Source: Chloroflexota bacterium (GTDB lineage: Bacteria > Chloroflexota > Anaerolineae > Anaerolineales > Villigracilaceae). From it: DNA of 64,000 bases. The DNA is taken from contig JACRBL010000022.1 of the NCBI GenBank assembly GCA_016234485.1, positions 1-64,000 of the forward strand. The letters are read 5' to 3'. Both the position numbers and the translations under genes were made by a program. The notes under the pieces are model-generated. The model was not told the DNA's origin. It did not search any database and saw nothing but the letters and a program-made list of their open reading frames with translations. Shown here in pieces: positions 7,693 through 16,213 of this stretch (positions are counted from its first letter, which is position 1; every line of letters starts with the position of its first letter).

Positions 7693-10332
7693 ATGAGCGA
7701 TTATCTCCCCCCTGAGGACTCCCCCTCGCCCGCCGCCCCGACCGTTCCGCACAGCCGAGAAGCCGAAGAAGCCGTCGTTGGGGCGGTTCTCATTAACCCC
7801 GAAGCCTACTACGATGTGGCGCAATTTTTGACAGGCGATGATTTTTACATCCACCGCCTGCGCTGGATCTGGGAGTCGTTCACGCGCCTGCACGAGGGGC
7901 GCGTGCCGATTGACCTGCTAACAGTGGCAGATGAGCTCGAAAAAGTGGGACAGTTAAATGAGGTCGGAGGCCCCGCGTTTTTAACGTCGCTCATCAACAC
8001 GGTGCCGACCTCGCTCAACGCCGAGGCTTACGGCAAAATCGTGGAGGGACACTCCGTCCGCCGCAAGATGATCGCGGCCGCCAACAAGATCGCCTCGATC
8101 GCCTACGACACCGAAACCAACGTGGACGAGGTGATGGGCGAATCGGAGAAGGCGGTCTTCAACGTCAGCGAGAAGCGGATGAAGCACGACCTGCAACCGA
8201 TCCGCTCGGTGCTTTCGGATTACTACGACCGCATTGACGACCTTGCGAAACGTCCCGAAGAAATTCATGGCGTGCCGACGGGCTTCATTGATCTCGATAA
8301 GATGTTGACGGGGTTGCAACCGTCTGATTTGCTCATCATCGCGGGTCGCCCTGGTCAGGGTAAATGCCTGGCCGCGGACTCGGAACTTGTTTTGGAAGAT
8401 GGAAGCATTTCGACCATCGAGGATATTTATCGCAAAAAATCGGCGCGGTTATTGACGCTGGAAGAAAATTATAAACTATCCTTTACTTCCCCAAGCGGGT
8501 TCCTCGACGATGGATTCAAGCCAACGTATAAAGTCACTACGGCGTTGGGGCGCTCGGTTGAGACTACGATCACGCATCCCTTCCTGACCCTGCAAGGCTG
8601 GCAACCGCTTTCCGCGTTGACGGTGGGAGATCGAATTGCCGTGCCGCGCTCGATTCCCGTTTTCGGAAACGTGGAAATGCGAGAATGCGATGTCAAACTA
8701 CTGGCTTATCTGATGGGGGATGGGTGTTTGGTTCACACCTCGCCAGAGTTTATTGTTGGCAAACTCGCGCTGAAAGATGATTTTGAAGCGGCTGTGCAGG
8801 CGTTTGGCGGCGTTCGCGCCAACTACATGGAACCAGCCAATCGCACTCCTTATTTTTCCGTGACCAACATCGAAGGGAAGCGCGGCCGCGGCGTTACAAA
8901 TCCGCTCACCGAATGGCTTCGTTCCATTGGGGTGTACGGTCTCGACAGCCATCACAAGTTTCTTCCCGCCTGCGTGTTTACGCTCCCCAAACATCAACTC
9001 GCACTGTTCCTTAACCGTCTCTTTGCCACGGATGGATGGGTATCTGCCACCTCCTCCGAGATCGGTTATGCCAGCGTGAGCGAGAAGATGATTCGCCAAC
9101 TCCATCACCTTCTTCTCCGCTTTGGAATCATCGCGGGAATTCGCCATCGCATCATCAATAGCCCAACGCCAGGCAAAACCGCCTGGTCGCTGGATATTAC
9201 CGACGGCCCTTCCCTGCTCGAGTTTGTTCAAAAAATTGGCGTCTTTGGTCAGGAAGAAAAGTTGGAACGATTCCGACAGCGCTTTTTGGAATCGAAATTC
9301 AACACGAACAACGACACGATCCCGATGGAAGTTTGGGAGTCCGTGCGGGAATTCAAAGGCGATGAGACGTGGGCGAGTCTGGCCCGTCGCGCGGGGATTC
9401 AACCTGCTTCGCGCAAGATCAACATGCACGTGGGCAAACGCGCCCCATCGCGGCCGCGCTTATTGCAATTGGCGGAGGCGTTGGAAAACCCAACCTTGAC
9501 CGACCTGGCAACCAGCGACATTTACTGGGACAAGATCATCTCCATCGAACCGATGGGAGAGAACCAAGTTTACGATCTGACCATCCCCGACACGCACAAT
9601 TTTGTCGCTAACGATGTGTGTGTTCACAATACTGGCTTCCTGCTTTCCATCGCCAAGAACGCAGGCCTCACCCACAAAAAGCACGTCGCCATCTTCTCGC
9701 TGGAAATGTCGAACGAGCAGGTGGTGCAACGTCTGATCGCGCAGGAGACGGGGATTGATTCGCAACGTCTACGCACGGGCAAGTTGACGCAGGAGGAGTG
9801 GCCGCTCTTCACTCACGCCATCGAAGTTTTCTCTGATACCAAAATCTTTCTCGATGACACGCCCGCCATCACGCCGCTCGCCCTGCGGACAAAATGTCGC
9901 CGCCTGCACATGGAATTTGGCATTGACCTGGTCATCATTGATTATCTCCAATTGATGAGCGGCGACACGCGCAACGACAACCGCGTGCAGGAAGTGTCGT
10001 TTATCTCGCGCAGTCTCAAAGTGCTGGCGCGCGAACTGAATGTCCCTGTGCTGGCCGCGGCGCAGTTGTCCCGTGCGGTGGAACAGAGGACAGATAAGCG
10101 GCCTGTGCTTTCGGATTTGAGAGAATCGGGATCTTTAGAGCAAGACGCGGACATCGTCATGTTCATCTATCGTCCCGACCAGTATGAGAAAGATACGGCG
10201 AAGCAGAACATCGCCGAGATCATCATCTCCAAGCACCGCAATGGACCTGTCGGAAGCGTTGAGTTAATCTTCCGCAGTGCGCTGGCGAAGTTCGAGAACG
10301 CGGCGACGAAGCATGTGGATTTCAATGGATAG
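7693..10332 (+). CDS. dnaB: Replicative DNA helicase DnaB, interrupted by an intein in Walker A
   Basis: 879 residues as translated and 457 after splicing, the usual DnaB size. The N-terminal domain (about 15-120) has the typical HSREAEEAVVGAVLINP start. The RecA-like domain begins at GVPTGFIDLDKMLTGLQPSD. The Walker A motif GRPGQGKT is split between K and T by the intein, and Walker B is VIIDYLQLMS. The C-terminal helicase motifs (LSDLRESGSLEQDAD, AEIIISKHRNG) are intact. DnaB unwinds DNA ahead of the replisome as a hexamer. ATG at 7693 is preferred over the GTG at 7681 that overlaps the preceding stop. The next two genes (DnaD- and DnaC-like) are plausible helicase-loading partners. Confidence 0.95.
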   Translation: MSDYLPPEDSPSPAAPTVPHSREAEEAVVGAVLINPEAYYDVAQFLTGDDFYIHRLRWIWESFTRLHEGRVPIDLLTVADELEKVGQLNEVGGPAFLTSLINTVPTSLNAEAYGKIVEGHSVRRKMIAAANKIASIAYDTETNVDEVMGESEKAVFNVSEKRMKHDLQPIRSVLSDYYDRIDDLAKRPEEIHGVPTGFIDLDKMLTGLQPSDLLIIAGRPGQGKCLAADSELVLEDGSISTIEDIYRKKSARLLTLEENYKLSFTSPSGFLDDGFKPTYKVTTALGRSVETTITHPFLTLQGWQPLSALTVGDRIAVPRSIPVFGNVEMRECDVKLLAYLMGDGCLVHTSPEFIVGKLALKDDFEAAVQAFGGVRANYMEPANRTPYFSVTNIEGKRGRGVTNPLTEWLRSIGVYGLDSHHKFLPACVFTLPKHQLALFLNRLFATDGWVSATSSEIGYASVSEKMIRQLHHLLLRFGIIAGIRHRIINSPTPGKTAWSLDITDGPSLLEFVQKIGVFGQEEKLERFRQRFLESKFNTNNDTIPMEVWESVREFKGDETWASLARRAGIQPASRKINMHVGKRAPSRPRLLQLAEALENPTLTDLATSDIYWDKIISIEPMGENQVYDLTIPDTHNFVANDVCVHNTGFLLSIAKNAGLTHKKHVAIFSLEMSNEQVVQRLIAQETGIDSQRLRTGKLTQEEWPLFTHAIEVFSDTKIFLDDTPAITPLALRTKCRRLHMEFGIDLVIIDYLQLMSGDTRNDNRVQEVSFISRSLKVLARELNVPVLAAAQLSRAVEQRTDKRPVLSDLRESGSLEQDADIVMFIYRPDQYEKDTAKQNIAEIIISKHRNGPVGSVELIFRSALAKFENAATKHVDFNG
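8365..9630 (+). mobile_element. Intein in DnaB with LAGLIDADG homing endonuclease (DnaB-a site)
   Basis: 422 residues, helicase residues 225-646. It begins with Cys (CLAADSELVL, block A), has block B TTITHPFL with the Thr-x-x-His pair, and ends with block F/G VYDLTIPDTHNFVANDVCVHN, cut before Thr+1. Two LAGLIDADG helices are visible (LLAYLMGDGCL and LNRLFATDGWV), each with an acidic residue at the catalytic place, so the endonuclease may be active. Between the second helix and block F lies a helix-turn-helix-like stretch (TWASLARRAGIQ...LLQLAEALENP) that could add DNA binding. The insertion in the P-loop after Lys is a known DnaB intein position. All splice-junction residues (Cys1, HN|T) are present. 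Confidence 0.95.
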
Positions 10333-10414
10333 CGAGATTCGATATTCGAGATTCGATAATCGATATTCGATCGTCGAATTCCGAGTATCGAATATCGATT
10401 GACCGAGTATCGAA
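10333..10414. repeat. ATTCGATATTCGA word repeat between dnaB and the DnaD-like gene
   Basis: The 82-base gap consists almost wholly of near-identical words (GATTCGATATTCGAGATTCG, ATAATCGATATTCGA, GAGTATCGAATATCG) in both orientations. It is one of many word-like repeat tracts in the window. Confidence 0.8.
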
Positions 10415-11038
10415 ATGTTCAACGGCTTCACTTCCTCCGAAACATTCACATCCGTACCCGACACGTTCTTCCGCGAGTTGTTGAGTCAGATCGACGACGC
10501 GGACGAGTTGCGGGCGACGTTACATGCTATTTGGCAGATCGAACACATGGAGGGACACGTCCGCTTTTTGCGGCGCGCGGACTTTGGCGCGTTCGCCTCG
10601 GGCGTGGACAAAGCTGTGGCGCGCGGGAGCCTGCTCGAGGTCAGGAATGAGGCGGGGGAGTTTTACTTCCTGAATAGCCCGCGCGGACGCGCGTCGGTGG
10701 AAGCCATCCAGAGCGGGAAGTTCGATCCGTCGCAGGTGACGTCGGCGCCGCCTGTGGAACATTCGAATGTGTTCACGTTGTACGAGCAGAACATCGGCGC
10801 GCTGACGCCGTTGATCGCGGATATGCTGCGCGAAGCCGAGAAGGAATATCCGAGCGCGTGGTTCGAGGAGGCGTTTGCGATCGCGGTGGCGAAGAACGTG
10901 CGCAACTGGAAATATGTGGAAGCGGTTTTAAAACGGTGGAAGGAAAAAGGCAAAGATGAAAGAAAAGATAAGCAAAACGCTGTCAAAGATTTCGAGCGAT
11001 ACACCGACGGCGAATTCAGCGACTACTTCCGCGAGTAG
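10415..11038 (+). CDS. DnaD-domain protein, putative replication initiation or helicase loading factor
   Basis: 207 residues. The C-terminal ~70 residues carry a DnaD-type domain: YEQNIGALTPLIADMLREAE, EAFAIAVAKNVRNWKYVEAV and LKRW, matching the YxxxIG...NWxYIxxxLxxW pattern. The N-terminal half (ATLHAIWQIEHMEGHVRFL) looks like a winged-helix region. In Firmicutes, DnaD-family proteins help load DnaB during initiation and restart. Its position directly downstream of dnaB and overlapping a DnaC-like AAA+ gene supports that role here. The overlap with the next gene is 83 bases, so the two are likely made together. Confidence 0.85.
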   Translation: MFNGFTSSETFTSVPDTFFRELLSQIDDADELRATLHAIWQIEHMEGHVRFLRRADFGAFASGVDKAVARGSLLEVRNEAGEFYFLNSPRGRASVEAIQSGKFDPSQVTSAPPVEHSNVFTLYEQNIGALTPLIADMLREAEKEYPSAWFEEAFAIAVAKNVRNWKYVEAVLKRWKEKGKDERKDKQNAVKDFERYTDGEFSDYFRE

Positions 11039-12485
11039 GGCGACGGCGAGTGTCGCCCCTACGTTGGGCGACCCAAACTGTCCGTATTGCGCGGGCGTGG
11101 GCTACGTGCGCTTTGACGTGCCGATGGGCGACCCGAAGTTCGGTCGGTTGGAGGCGTGCGTGTGCCGCGCGTCGGACATCGCCGCGGGCGCGCGCAATCG
11201 CCTGTTCGAGATGAGCCGTCTTGACCAACTGAGTCATTTAACGTTTGAGAATTTTGACGCGCGGGGAAACAAGAACGCCAAATTCATGACGCCACAGGAC
11301 GCGACCAGTTTGCAAGCCGCGCGCGAGGCGGCGGAAAATTTTGCGCGCAACCCGCAGAGTTGGCTGTTAATCGAGGGCGGATACGGTTGCGGCAAGACGC
11401 ACATCGCCGCGGCCATCGCGAACTTCGCGGTGGCGATGGGTAGACCGACGCTCTTCATCACCGTGCCCGATCTGCTGGACACGTTGCGCTTCGCCTACAG
11501 CGACCCCGAGACCACCTTCGAGGCGCGCTTTGAGGAAGTGCGCGGCGCTGACCTGCTGGTGCTGGACGACTTCGGCACGCAGAACGCCACGGGCTGGGCG
11601 CAGGAAAAATTATTCCAGATCATGAACTACCGTTACATCAACAAACTGCCGACGGTCATCACCACGAATCTCATGTTGGATGAGATCGAGAGCCGCATTC
11701 GCTCGCGCCTGCAAGACGAGGAGTTCGTGGCGCACGTGCGCATCACCGCGCCCGATTACCGCCGTCCTAAAGAGACAAGCAATCCTGGTCTCTCGATATT
11801 ATCAAAACCTGACATTCAGCAAATGACGTTCAAGACTTTTATAGCCCGAGATTATGAAGTTGGCACAGAGGTTCAAACCGTTGTCATTACCGAAGTGCAA
11901 TCTGGATTTGGCAAAAAATACCAAGAGAAAAAAGTTACAAGGGTAGAAGTTACAAAGAGTGATGTTAGAACTTTGGAAAACGCGGTCAAAGCGGCTATCG
12001 AGTTTGCCGAAGAACCCAATGGTTGGTTGGTGTTCCTGGGTCATCCAGGTTGTGGAAAGACGCACCTTGCCGCTGCAATTGGAAATCATCGAATTGACCT
12101 TGGCGGACAGGCCATTCTTGTTGAAGTTATTGATTTACTTGATTACCTTCGCCAAACTTTTAGCCCTAAATCTGACGTTTCGTTTGATCGGCGATTCTAC
12201 GAGATCAAGAATACGCCCATGCTAATCCTTGACGATATTAAAGAAAGTGGATCGAGTTCTATCTGGGCTGAGGATAAGCTCCATCAAATTTTATATCACC
12301 GCTATTATTCAAATCTCCCAACCGTCTTGACATCAACACTAAAGGGAGACCAGTTCGCAACGAACTACCCAAGCCTATGGTTCAAGATACTTGACACAGA
12401 CAAATGTCGTGTTCAGGTTATTGATATGCCGCCGTATCTTCCACACGCGAAGGGAGTGAGGGGAGGGCATAGGAAGGGGAAGTGA
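10956..12485 (+). CDS. DnaC-like helicase loader with two AAA+ domains; second half in AT-rich foreign DNA
   Basis: 509 residues. The N-terminus has a four-cysteine cluster (C42, C45, C68, C70) as in DnaC-like loaders. AAA+ domain 1 (about 75-270) has Walker A GGYGCGKTH and Walker B LLVLDDFG. Domain 2 (about 300-500) has Walker A GHPGCGKTH and Walker B LILDDIKES. The two domains differ, but domain 2 is about 70 % identical by eye to the fragment at 15119-15691. DNA is GC-rich up to about 11770 and AT-rich after it, so the second half seems to have come with an insert. ATG 10956 follows an AGGAAAAAGG ribosome site. Proteins of this kind load or remodel DnaB. A double-domain form could act as a pseudo-dimer. 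The exact activity is inferred. Confidence 0.85.
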   Translation: MKEKISKTLSKISSDTPTANSATTSASRATASVAPTLGDPNCPYCAGVGYVRFDVPMGDPKFGRLEACVCRASDIAAGARNRLFEMSRLDQLSHLTFENFDARGNKNAKFMTPQDATSLQAAREAAENFARNPQSWLLIEGGYGCGKTHIAAAIANFAVAMGRPTLFITVPDLLDTLRFAYSDPETTFEARFEEVRGADLLVLDDFGTQNATGWAQEKLFQIMNYRYINKLPTVITTNLMLDEIESRIRSRLQDEEFVAHVRITAPDYRRPKETSNPGLSILSKPDIQQMTFKTFIARDYEVGTEVQTVVITEVQSGFGKKYQEKKVTRVEVTKSDVRTLENAVKAAIEFAEEPNGWLVFLGHPGCGKTHLAAAIGNHRIDLGGQAILVEVIDLLDYLRQTFSPKSDVSFDRRFYEIKNTPMLILDDIKESGSSSIWAEDKLHQILYHRYYSNLPTVLTSTLKGDQFATNYPSLWFKILDTDKCRVQVIDMPPYLPHAKGVRGGHRKGK

Positions 12486-12764
12486 AGTGGGATGCGGAGG
12501 CTTTTCAGAACCACCGTGCGGATATTGCGCGCCTCTCTCAAATTTCTGATATGGATTGAGTCGAGTTGGGCAAGAAGAACATCTTTACTAGCAGAATTCT
12601 GAGGTGAAACAAATTGAGATTGGCTAAAAACTGTTGACTAAAACCTTAAATAAAGTGATAATCAGTCAAATGATCGTATTTGCGAGAGCAAGTGGATACC
12701 CAAAATCGTAAACTCTCTTGATACAAAGGTTGGATGACCAAGTATCACCGTAATTCCATGGAGG
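12486..12764. other. Gap between the DnaC-like and TIR-NTPase genes
   Basis: The first ~75 bases are still GC-balanced and contain a short open stretch (KWDAEAFQNHRADIARLSQI) ending in TGA, which looks like a remnant of a coding sequence I cannot identify. The rest is AT-rich and shows no ORF. A GGAGG at 12760-12764 belongs to the next gene. Confidence 0.5.
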
Positions 12765-12773
12765 ATGCTAAAA

Positions 12774-15107
12774 ATGAAAATGCGGATTTTTATTTCATAC
12801 TGTCACGATGATGTTTTTCCAGATGACGGACGACTTAAGGTGTTCATTGATGCTCTTGAAGAGGCGGGAAAGGGGACTTATGAAATTCTTGTTGATTACA
12901 AACATGAAAAAGCAGCAATTGGGGAAAGCCTACCTCAGTTTATGAAAGAAATAGATACTATTGACGCTGTAATCTTATTGCTTACTCCTGGGTACCGCGA
13001 AAGAGTTGAGCGAAAAGGCAATTCTGGCGTCTATTTTGAGTTCCGAAGAATTTATGATCGTCTGTTAGAGTCGTTATCAAAACGGACATACAACCGCAAT
13101 TTTGTTATTCTGCCACTAATTTTTACTGGTTCTTTCAAAGATTCTTGTCCAAGTGAAATAAAACATATCCATTGTGAAGATTTAACTTGGTTGCACGTTG
13201 TACCTAAATCTAAAAAACCAAAAATTAGACGAGAATTTCAGAGCAAGTTCTTAAAACTGATTTCCGATATTTCTGCTCGCGTGAATGCAATAGCAGAAAC
13301 TAGATCGTCCGCGTATGATCAAAGAAAAGGGAAGATATTTCGAAACTTTCTATTTCGAGAAACAAAATCGGCTTGGGATAAGCCAGAGAATTACAAATAC
13401 ATTGATACGGCTTTTGTCAAAACTTCTGTTTTTTTGAAAGCACGCGATCATGAAATTAGTTTCGTTGTTGGCAGAAAGGGGGCAGGGAAATCTGCATTGA
13501 CCCATGTTTTACCAGTACTTTCTGATCTGAAACCGACTCTAACACTGCGAGTAGAGTTTGAGGATCTACCTTTAAGTAGCTTCTATAATATTTTTTTGCG
13601 CCATCCTGCTGAGGCGTCCGATCTTCGGACAGCATTTTTGTCAATCTATAGTTATCAGTATGCGTGGGATGTCTTTTTTTACATGTTCTTTCTTTGGCAA
13701 GTCTGGAATGTTTTATCAAAAGAGGAACGTGCGCGAACTCCTAAAGTTTTGGGGAAATTGATAAATACTATTTCATCTACAGCGAAAACAGAAAGAAATT
13801 CAGTTGCAACAAGAACGTTCTTTGAACATGCACTAGAGCAATTGGAAATCTATATTGGTCAAATAATACGAGGGAAGGATTCGACTGACTTGCCAGGCCT
13901 AACAGGGTTAATGTCAAACTTTACAATCAGCGGTTTCCGCGAACATATTTTTGGAAGGAAAGGATGGGAAATTCTTGATAAATTAATATCTCAATACAAG
14001 AAGATGAATGAAAGAGTGCTTATCACTGCTGATGGATTTGACACAATGGTAGGTGTTTTTACAGCTGAAAGCAGTGATACTGAGAGTGCAATCAGATTTG
14101 AAAGAGATCTGTTACTATCCCTTTTCCAAATCGTTATCAACAAAGGCCCCGGGAGAGTTGTTGGGGGTGGGCTTTATGAAATCTCGGATTTCTGTATAGC
14201 AGTACCTCATGATAGATTTCCCGAGATAAGGTTGAGGGATAGAGATCGTTACCGCTATAGGAGCGTTGCTAGGATAACATGGTCTGGGCTAGAACTTTCA
14301 TCGCTAGTCAGAAAGCGCCTTGCTCTCCTAAGGGACGTGCCTGACACAAAAATTGTAAAAGACGAAAAAATCCCAATAGAGGAACGATTGGAAATGATAA
14401 TACGGCGAGGGTATCCAGAACTTCCACACGAAATATCATTCCAATTTGGAAGCGCAAATTACCGTATGCCATTGTTCATCTATGTTTTACGCCATACATT
14501 TTGGCGACCTCGCGACATCCTTCATTACTATGCAAATCTATTGGCTGCCGCCGAAGGCTTTGGAAAGAAAAAGGAGGCCATGCCAATTGAATTCGCAAGA
14601 CAAGTTATATCTGGGTCAACGCGTAGCATTGTTGAAGATGAATTCCTTGCCGAATTTGAGAGTTCTTTTCGTAACTTGAGAGATGTTTTGATGCGGTTTC
14701 GTCATGGCCCTCAAGTAATATCTTGGGGCGAACTAAGAAAGAAAATTGAGAATGTTCGATTTGAAACACTTCTATTTGAGGGAGAAATCGCCTCATTGGA
14801 ATGGAAAGCAGAGGTGTTGTATGATCTAGGAGTCTTAGGCGTTGTTTTGGATAGAAAAACTAGCGAAAGATTATCCGCATACAGACATGCGTTTTCTTTC
14901 AACGAAGATCAACTATTAACTGACAAATTAGCTCGCGATGAGTACTCAAATTTTAGATATGCTTTCAATCCCGTCCTCATAGAATTCCTGCAACTTGATA
15001 CGACAAATAATCCTGAATTAATTCTTCCAATGGATTGGAAATATCTTCATGACAATGAAATCCTTCGAGGTATTGCTTCGTCACTATCAGTTTCCAATAG
15101 GAAGTAA
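12774..15107 (+). CDS. TIR/SEFIR-domain P-loop NTPase, putative anti-phage defence protein
   Basis: 777 residues. The N-terminal ~145 residues look like a TIR/SEFIR domain: MRIFISYCHDD, VDYKHEKAAIGESLP, AVILLLTPGY, and GVYFEFRR, whose glutamate is at the usual NADase position. A P-loop follows (GRKGAGKS, about residues 233-240) with a candidate Walker B (VLITADGFD, near 420). The remaining ~350 residues are alpha-helical and unrecognised. TIR plus STAND/P-loop architectures are common in defence proteins that degrade NAD or signal after sensing phage. Here this is inference. The GGAGG at 12760-12764 fits ATG 12774 (9 bases). The ATG at 12765 is too close, and ATG 12780 is also possible. Its low GC content differs strongly from flanking genes, indicating transfer. 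Confidence 0.75.
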   Translation: MKMRIFISYCHDDVFPDDGRLKVFIDALEEAGKGTYEILVDYKHEKAAIGESLPQFMKEIDTIDAVILLLTPGYRERVERKGNSGVYFEFRRIYDRLLESLSKRTYNRNFVILPLIFTGSFKDSCPSEIKHIHCEDLTWLHVVPKSKKPKIRREFQSKFLKLISDISARVNAIAETRSSAYDQRKGKIFRNFLFRETKSAWDKPENYKYIDTAFVKTSVFLKARDHEISFVVGRKGAGKSALTHVLPVLSDLKPTLTLRVEFEDLPLSSFYNIFLRHPAEASDLRTAFLSIYSYQYAWDVFFYMFFLWQVWNVLSKEERARTPKVLGKLINTISSTAKTERNSVATRTFFEHALEQLEIYIGQIIRGKDSTDLPGLTGLMSNFTISGFREHIFGRKGWEILDKLISQYKKMNERVLITADGFDTMVGVFTAESSDTESAIRFERDLLLSLFQIVINKGPGRVVGGGLYEISDFCIAVPHDRFPEIRLRDRDRYRYRSVARITWSGLELSSLVRKRLALLRDVPDTKIVKDEKIPIEERLEMIIRRGYPELPHEISFQFGSANYRMPLFIYVLRHTFWRPRDILHYYANLLAAAEGFGKKKEAMPIEFARQVISGSTRSIVEDEFLAEFESSFRNLRDVLMRFRHGPQVISWGELRKKIENVRFETLLFEGEIASLEWKAEVLYDLGVLGVVLDRKTSERLSAYRHAFSFNEDQLLTDKLARDEYSNFRYAFNPVLIEFLQLDTTNNPELILPMDWKYLHDNEILRGIASSLSVSNRK

Positions 15108-15118
15108 CTTGCCTAATA

Positions 15119-15691
15119 GTTATTGCCAGCAACAAGGACAAGGAGATCACGCGCGTCAAGGTGACGCAGGAGGATCTCAAGACGTTGCGGAAAGCCGTCA
15201 CTGCCGCGATTGCGTTCGCGGAGGAACCCGAAGGCTGGTTCGTGTTGCTCGGAAGTTCATTCAGCGGCAAGACCCACCTCGCGGCGGCCATCGGCAACTA
15301 TCGCATTGACCTGGGCGGGCAGGCTCTGCTCGTGGAAGTGGCCGACCTGCTCGACTACATGCGCCAAACCTTCCGCCCCACCTCGGACGTTTCATTTGAT
15401 CGCCGTTTCAACGAAATTAAAACCACCCCCATGCTGATCCTCGACGACCTGAAAGAGAGCGGCACGAGTTCCGTCTGGGCGGAGGACAAACTCTACCAGA
15501 TCCTCAACCATCGCTACTACGCCCACCTGCCGACGGTCATCACGTCCACGCTCAAGCCCGACTCGTTCGCGGTCAATTACCCTGGGCTGTGGAATAAGAT
15601 TCTCGACGCGACGAAGAGTCAAATTCATGTCATTGACATGCCGCCGTATCGGAGGATGTCGAAGGGGAAGTCAGCGCATAAGAAGAAGTAA
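15119..15691 (+). pseudogene. Orphaned second AAA+ domain of the DnaC-like gene
   Basis: 191 open codons with no plausible start of their own (a GTG at 15161 is the first candidate). The domain has Walker A GSSFSGKTH, Walker B LILDDLKES, and the C-terminal IDMPPY motif. It is about 70 % identical by eye to residues ~335-500 of the DnaC-like protein at 10956. Its GC-rich codon use matches the first domain of that gene rather than the current second half. I infer it is the original 3' end, cut off by the insert. Expression as a stand-alone domain from the GTG cannot be excluded, since the P-loop and Walker B remain intact. Confidence 0.75.
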
Positions 15692-15743
15692 GGTGCGAAT
15701 AGATAATCGCGAGACACCAGTTACATCTTTTGAAAGGAATAAC

Positions 15744-16166
15744 ATGTCCCCCAGAATGTCAAAAGAGAAAAGAGAATTGTCAAGCAATGAGTATAAAGAG
15801 GCGTGCGAAAACGTACGGCATTTTAGCAACTCACTTGCCACGATTATCACTTTGTTTATTACGACTTTTTCTGGGTTGGTGGCTTTTGGTTTTCAAGAGG
15901 CATCCACATCGTCACCAGCACAATTCTTTATGCGTATCGGAGGCATAATTTCTACGATACTTTTTTGGGGGCTTGCCGAAAGAACTTCTTCATATTGGCG
16001 ACATTTTAGTAAGCGTGCTGGCGAATTGGAATCAGTGCTGGGATTCCAGTTGCATTCTGAACGGCCAAAGACTTCATTTCCATTTTTGAGCACAATGTTC
16101 ACATCTCGCGTTTTGTTTGTTGTAGTGCTAGTTTTTTGGATTTTCGCGCTTATAGCTTTGCCTTGA
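15744..16166 (+). CDS. Small membrane protein, unknown function
   Basis: 140 residues. A charged N-terminus (SKEKRELSSNEYKEACENVR) precedes two hydrophobic segments (SLATIITLFITTFSGLVAFG and FFMRIGGIISTILFWGLAE). A third lies at the C-terminus (LFVVVLVFWIFALIALP). An AAAGGA site at 15733-15738 is 5 bases before the ATG. The gene is AT-rich like the TIR-NTPase, so it may belong to the same acquired material, although it lies beyond the orphaned AAA+ domain. No family recognised. A strong terminator follows. Confidence 0.75.
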   Translation: MSPRMSKEKRELSSNEYKEACENVRHFSNSLATIITLFITTFSGLVAFGFQEASTSSPAQFFMRIGGIISTILFWGLAERTSSYWRHFSKRAGELESVLGFQLHSERPKTSFPFLSTMFTSRVLFVVVLVFWIFALIALP

Positions 16167-16183
16167 ACTACGATAGGGAGCAT

Positions 16184-16213
16184 AAAAAAAGGCGGCTGTC
16201 ACGCCGCCTTTTT
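16184..16213 (+). terminator. Rho-independent terminator
   Basis: The stem GGCGGC / GCCGCC, extended by A-T pairs (AAAAA / TTTTT), has a 6-base loop and lies 18 bases after the membrane protein stop. It is symmetric and could work on both strands. Confidence 0.85.

Larger units (their letters stand above)
11770..15118 (+). mobile_element. AT-rich insert in the DnaC-like gene (replacement domain plus TIR-NTPase)
   Basis: Base composition falls sharply near 11770 and rises again near 15119. The insert holds a new 3' half for the interrupted gene (11770-12485), a 279-base gap and the TIR-NTPase gene. On its right side lies the old 3' half (15119-15691) without start or first domain. The sequence to the right (ATAGTTATTGCC...) is homologous to VVIT in the replacement copy, so the break lies within the same part of the gene. 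I found no integrase, transposase or clear target duplication. Boundaries are approximate, within a few tens of bases. Confidence 0.65.
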
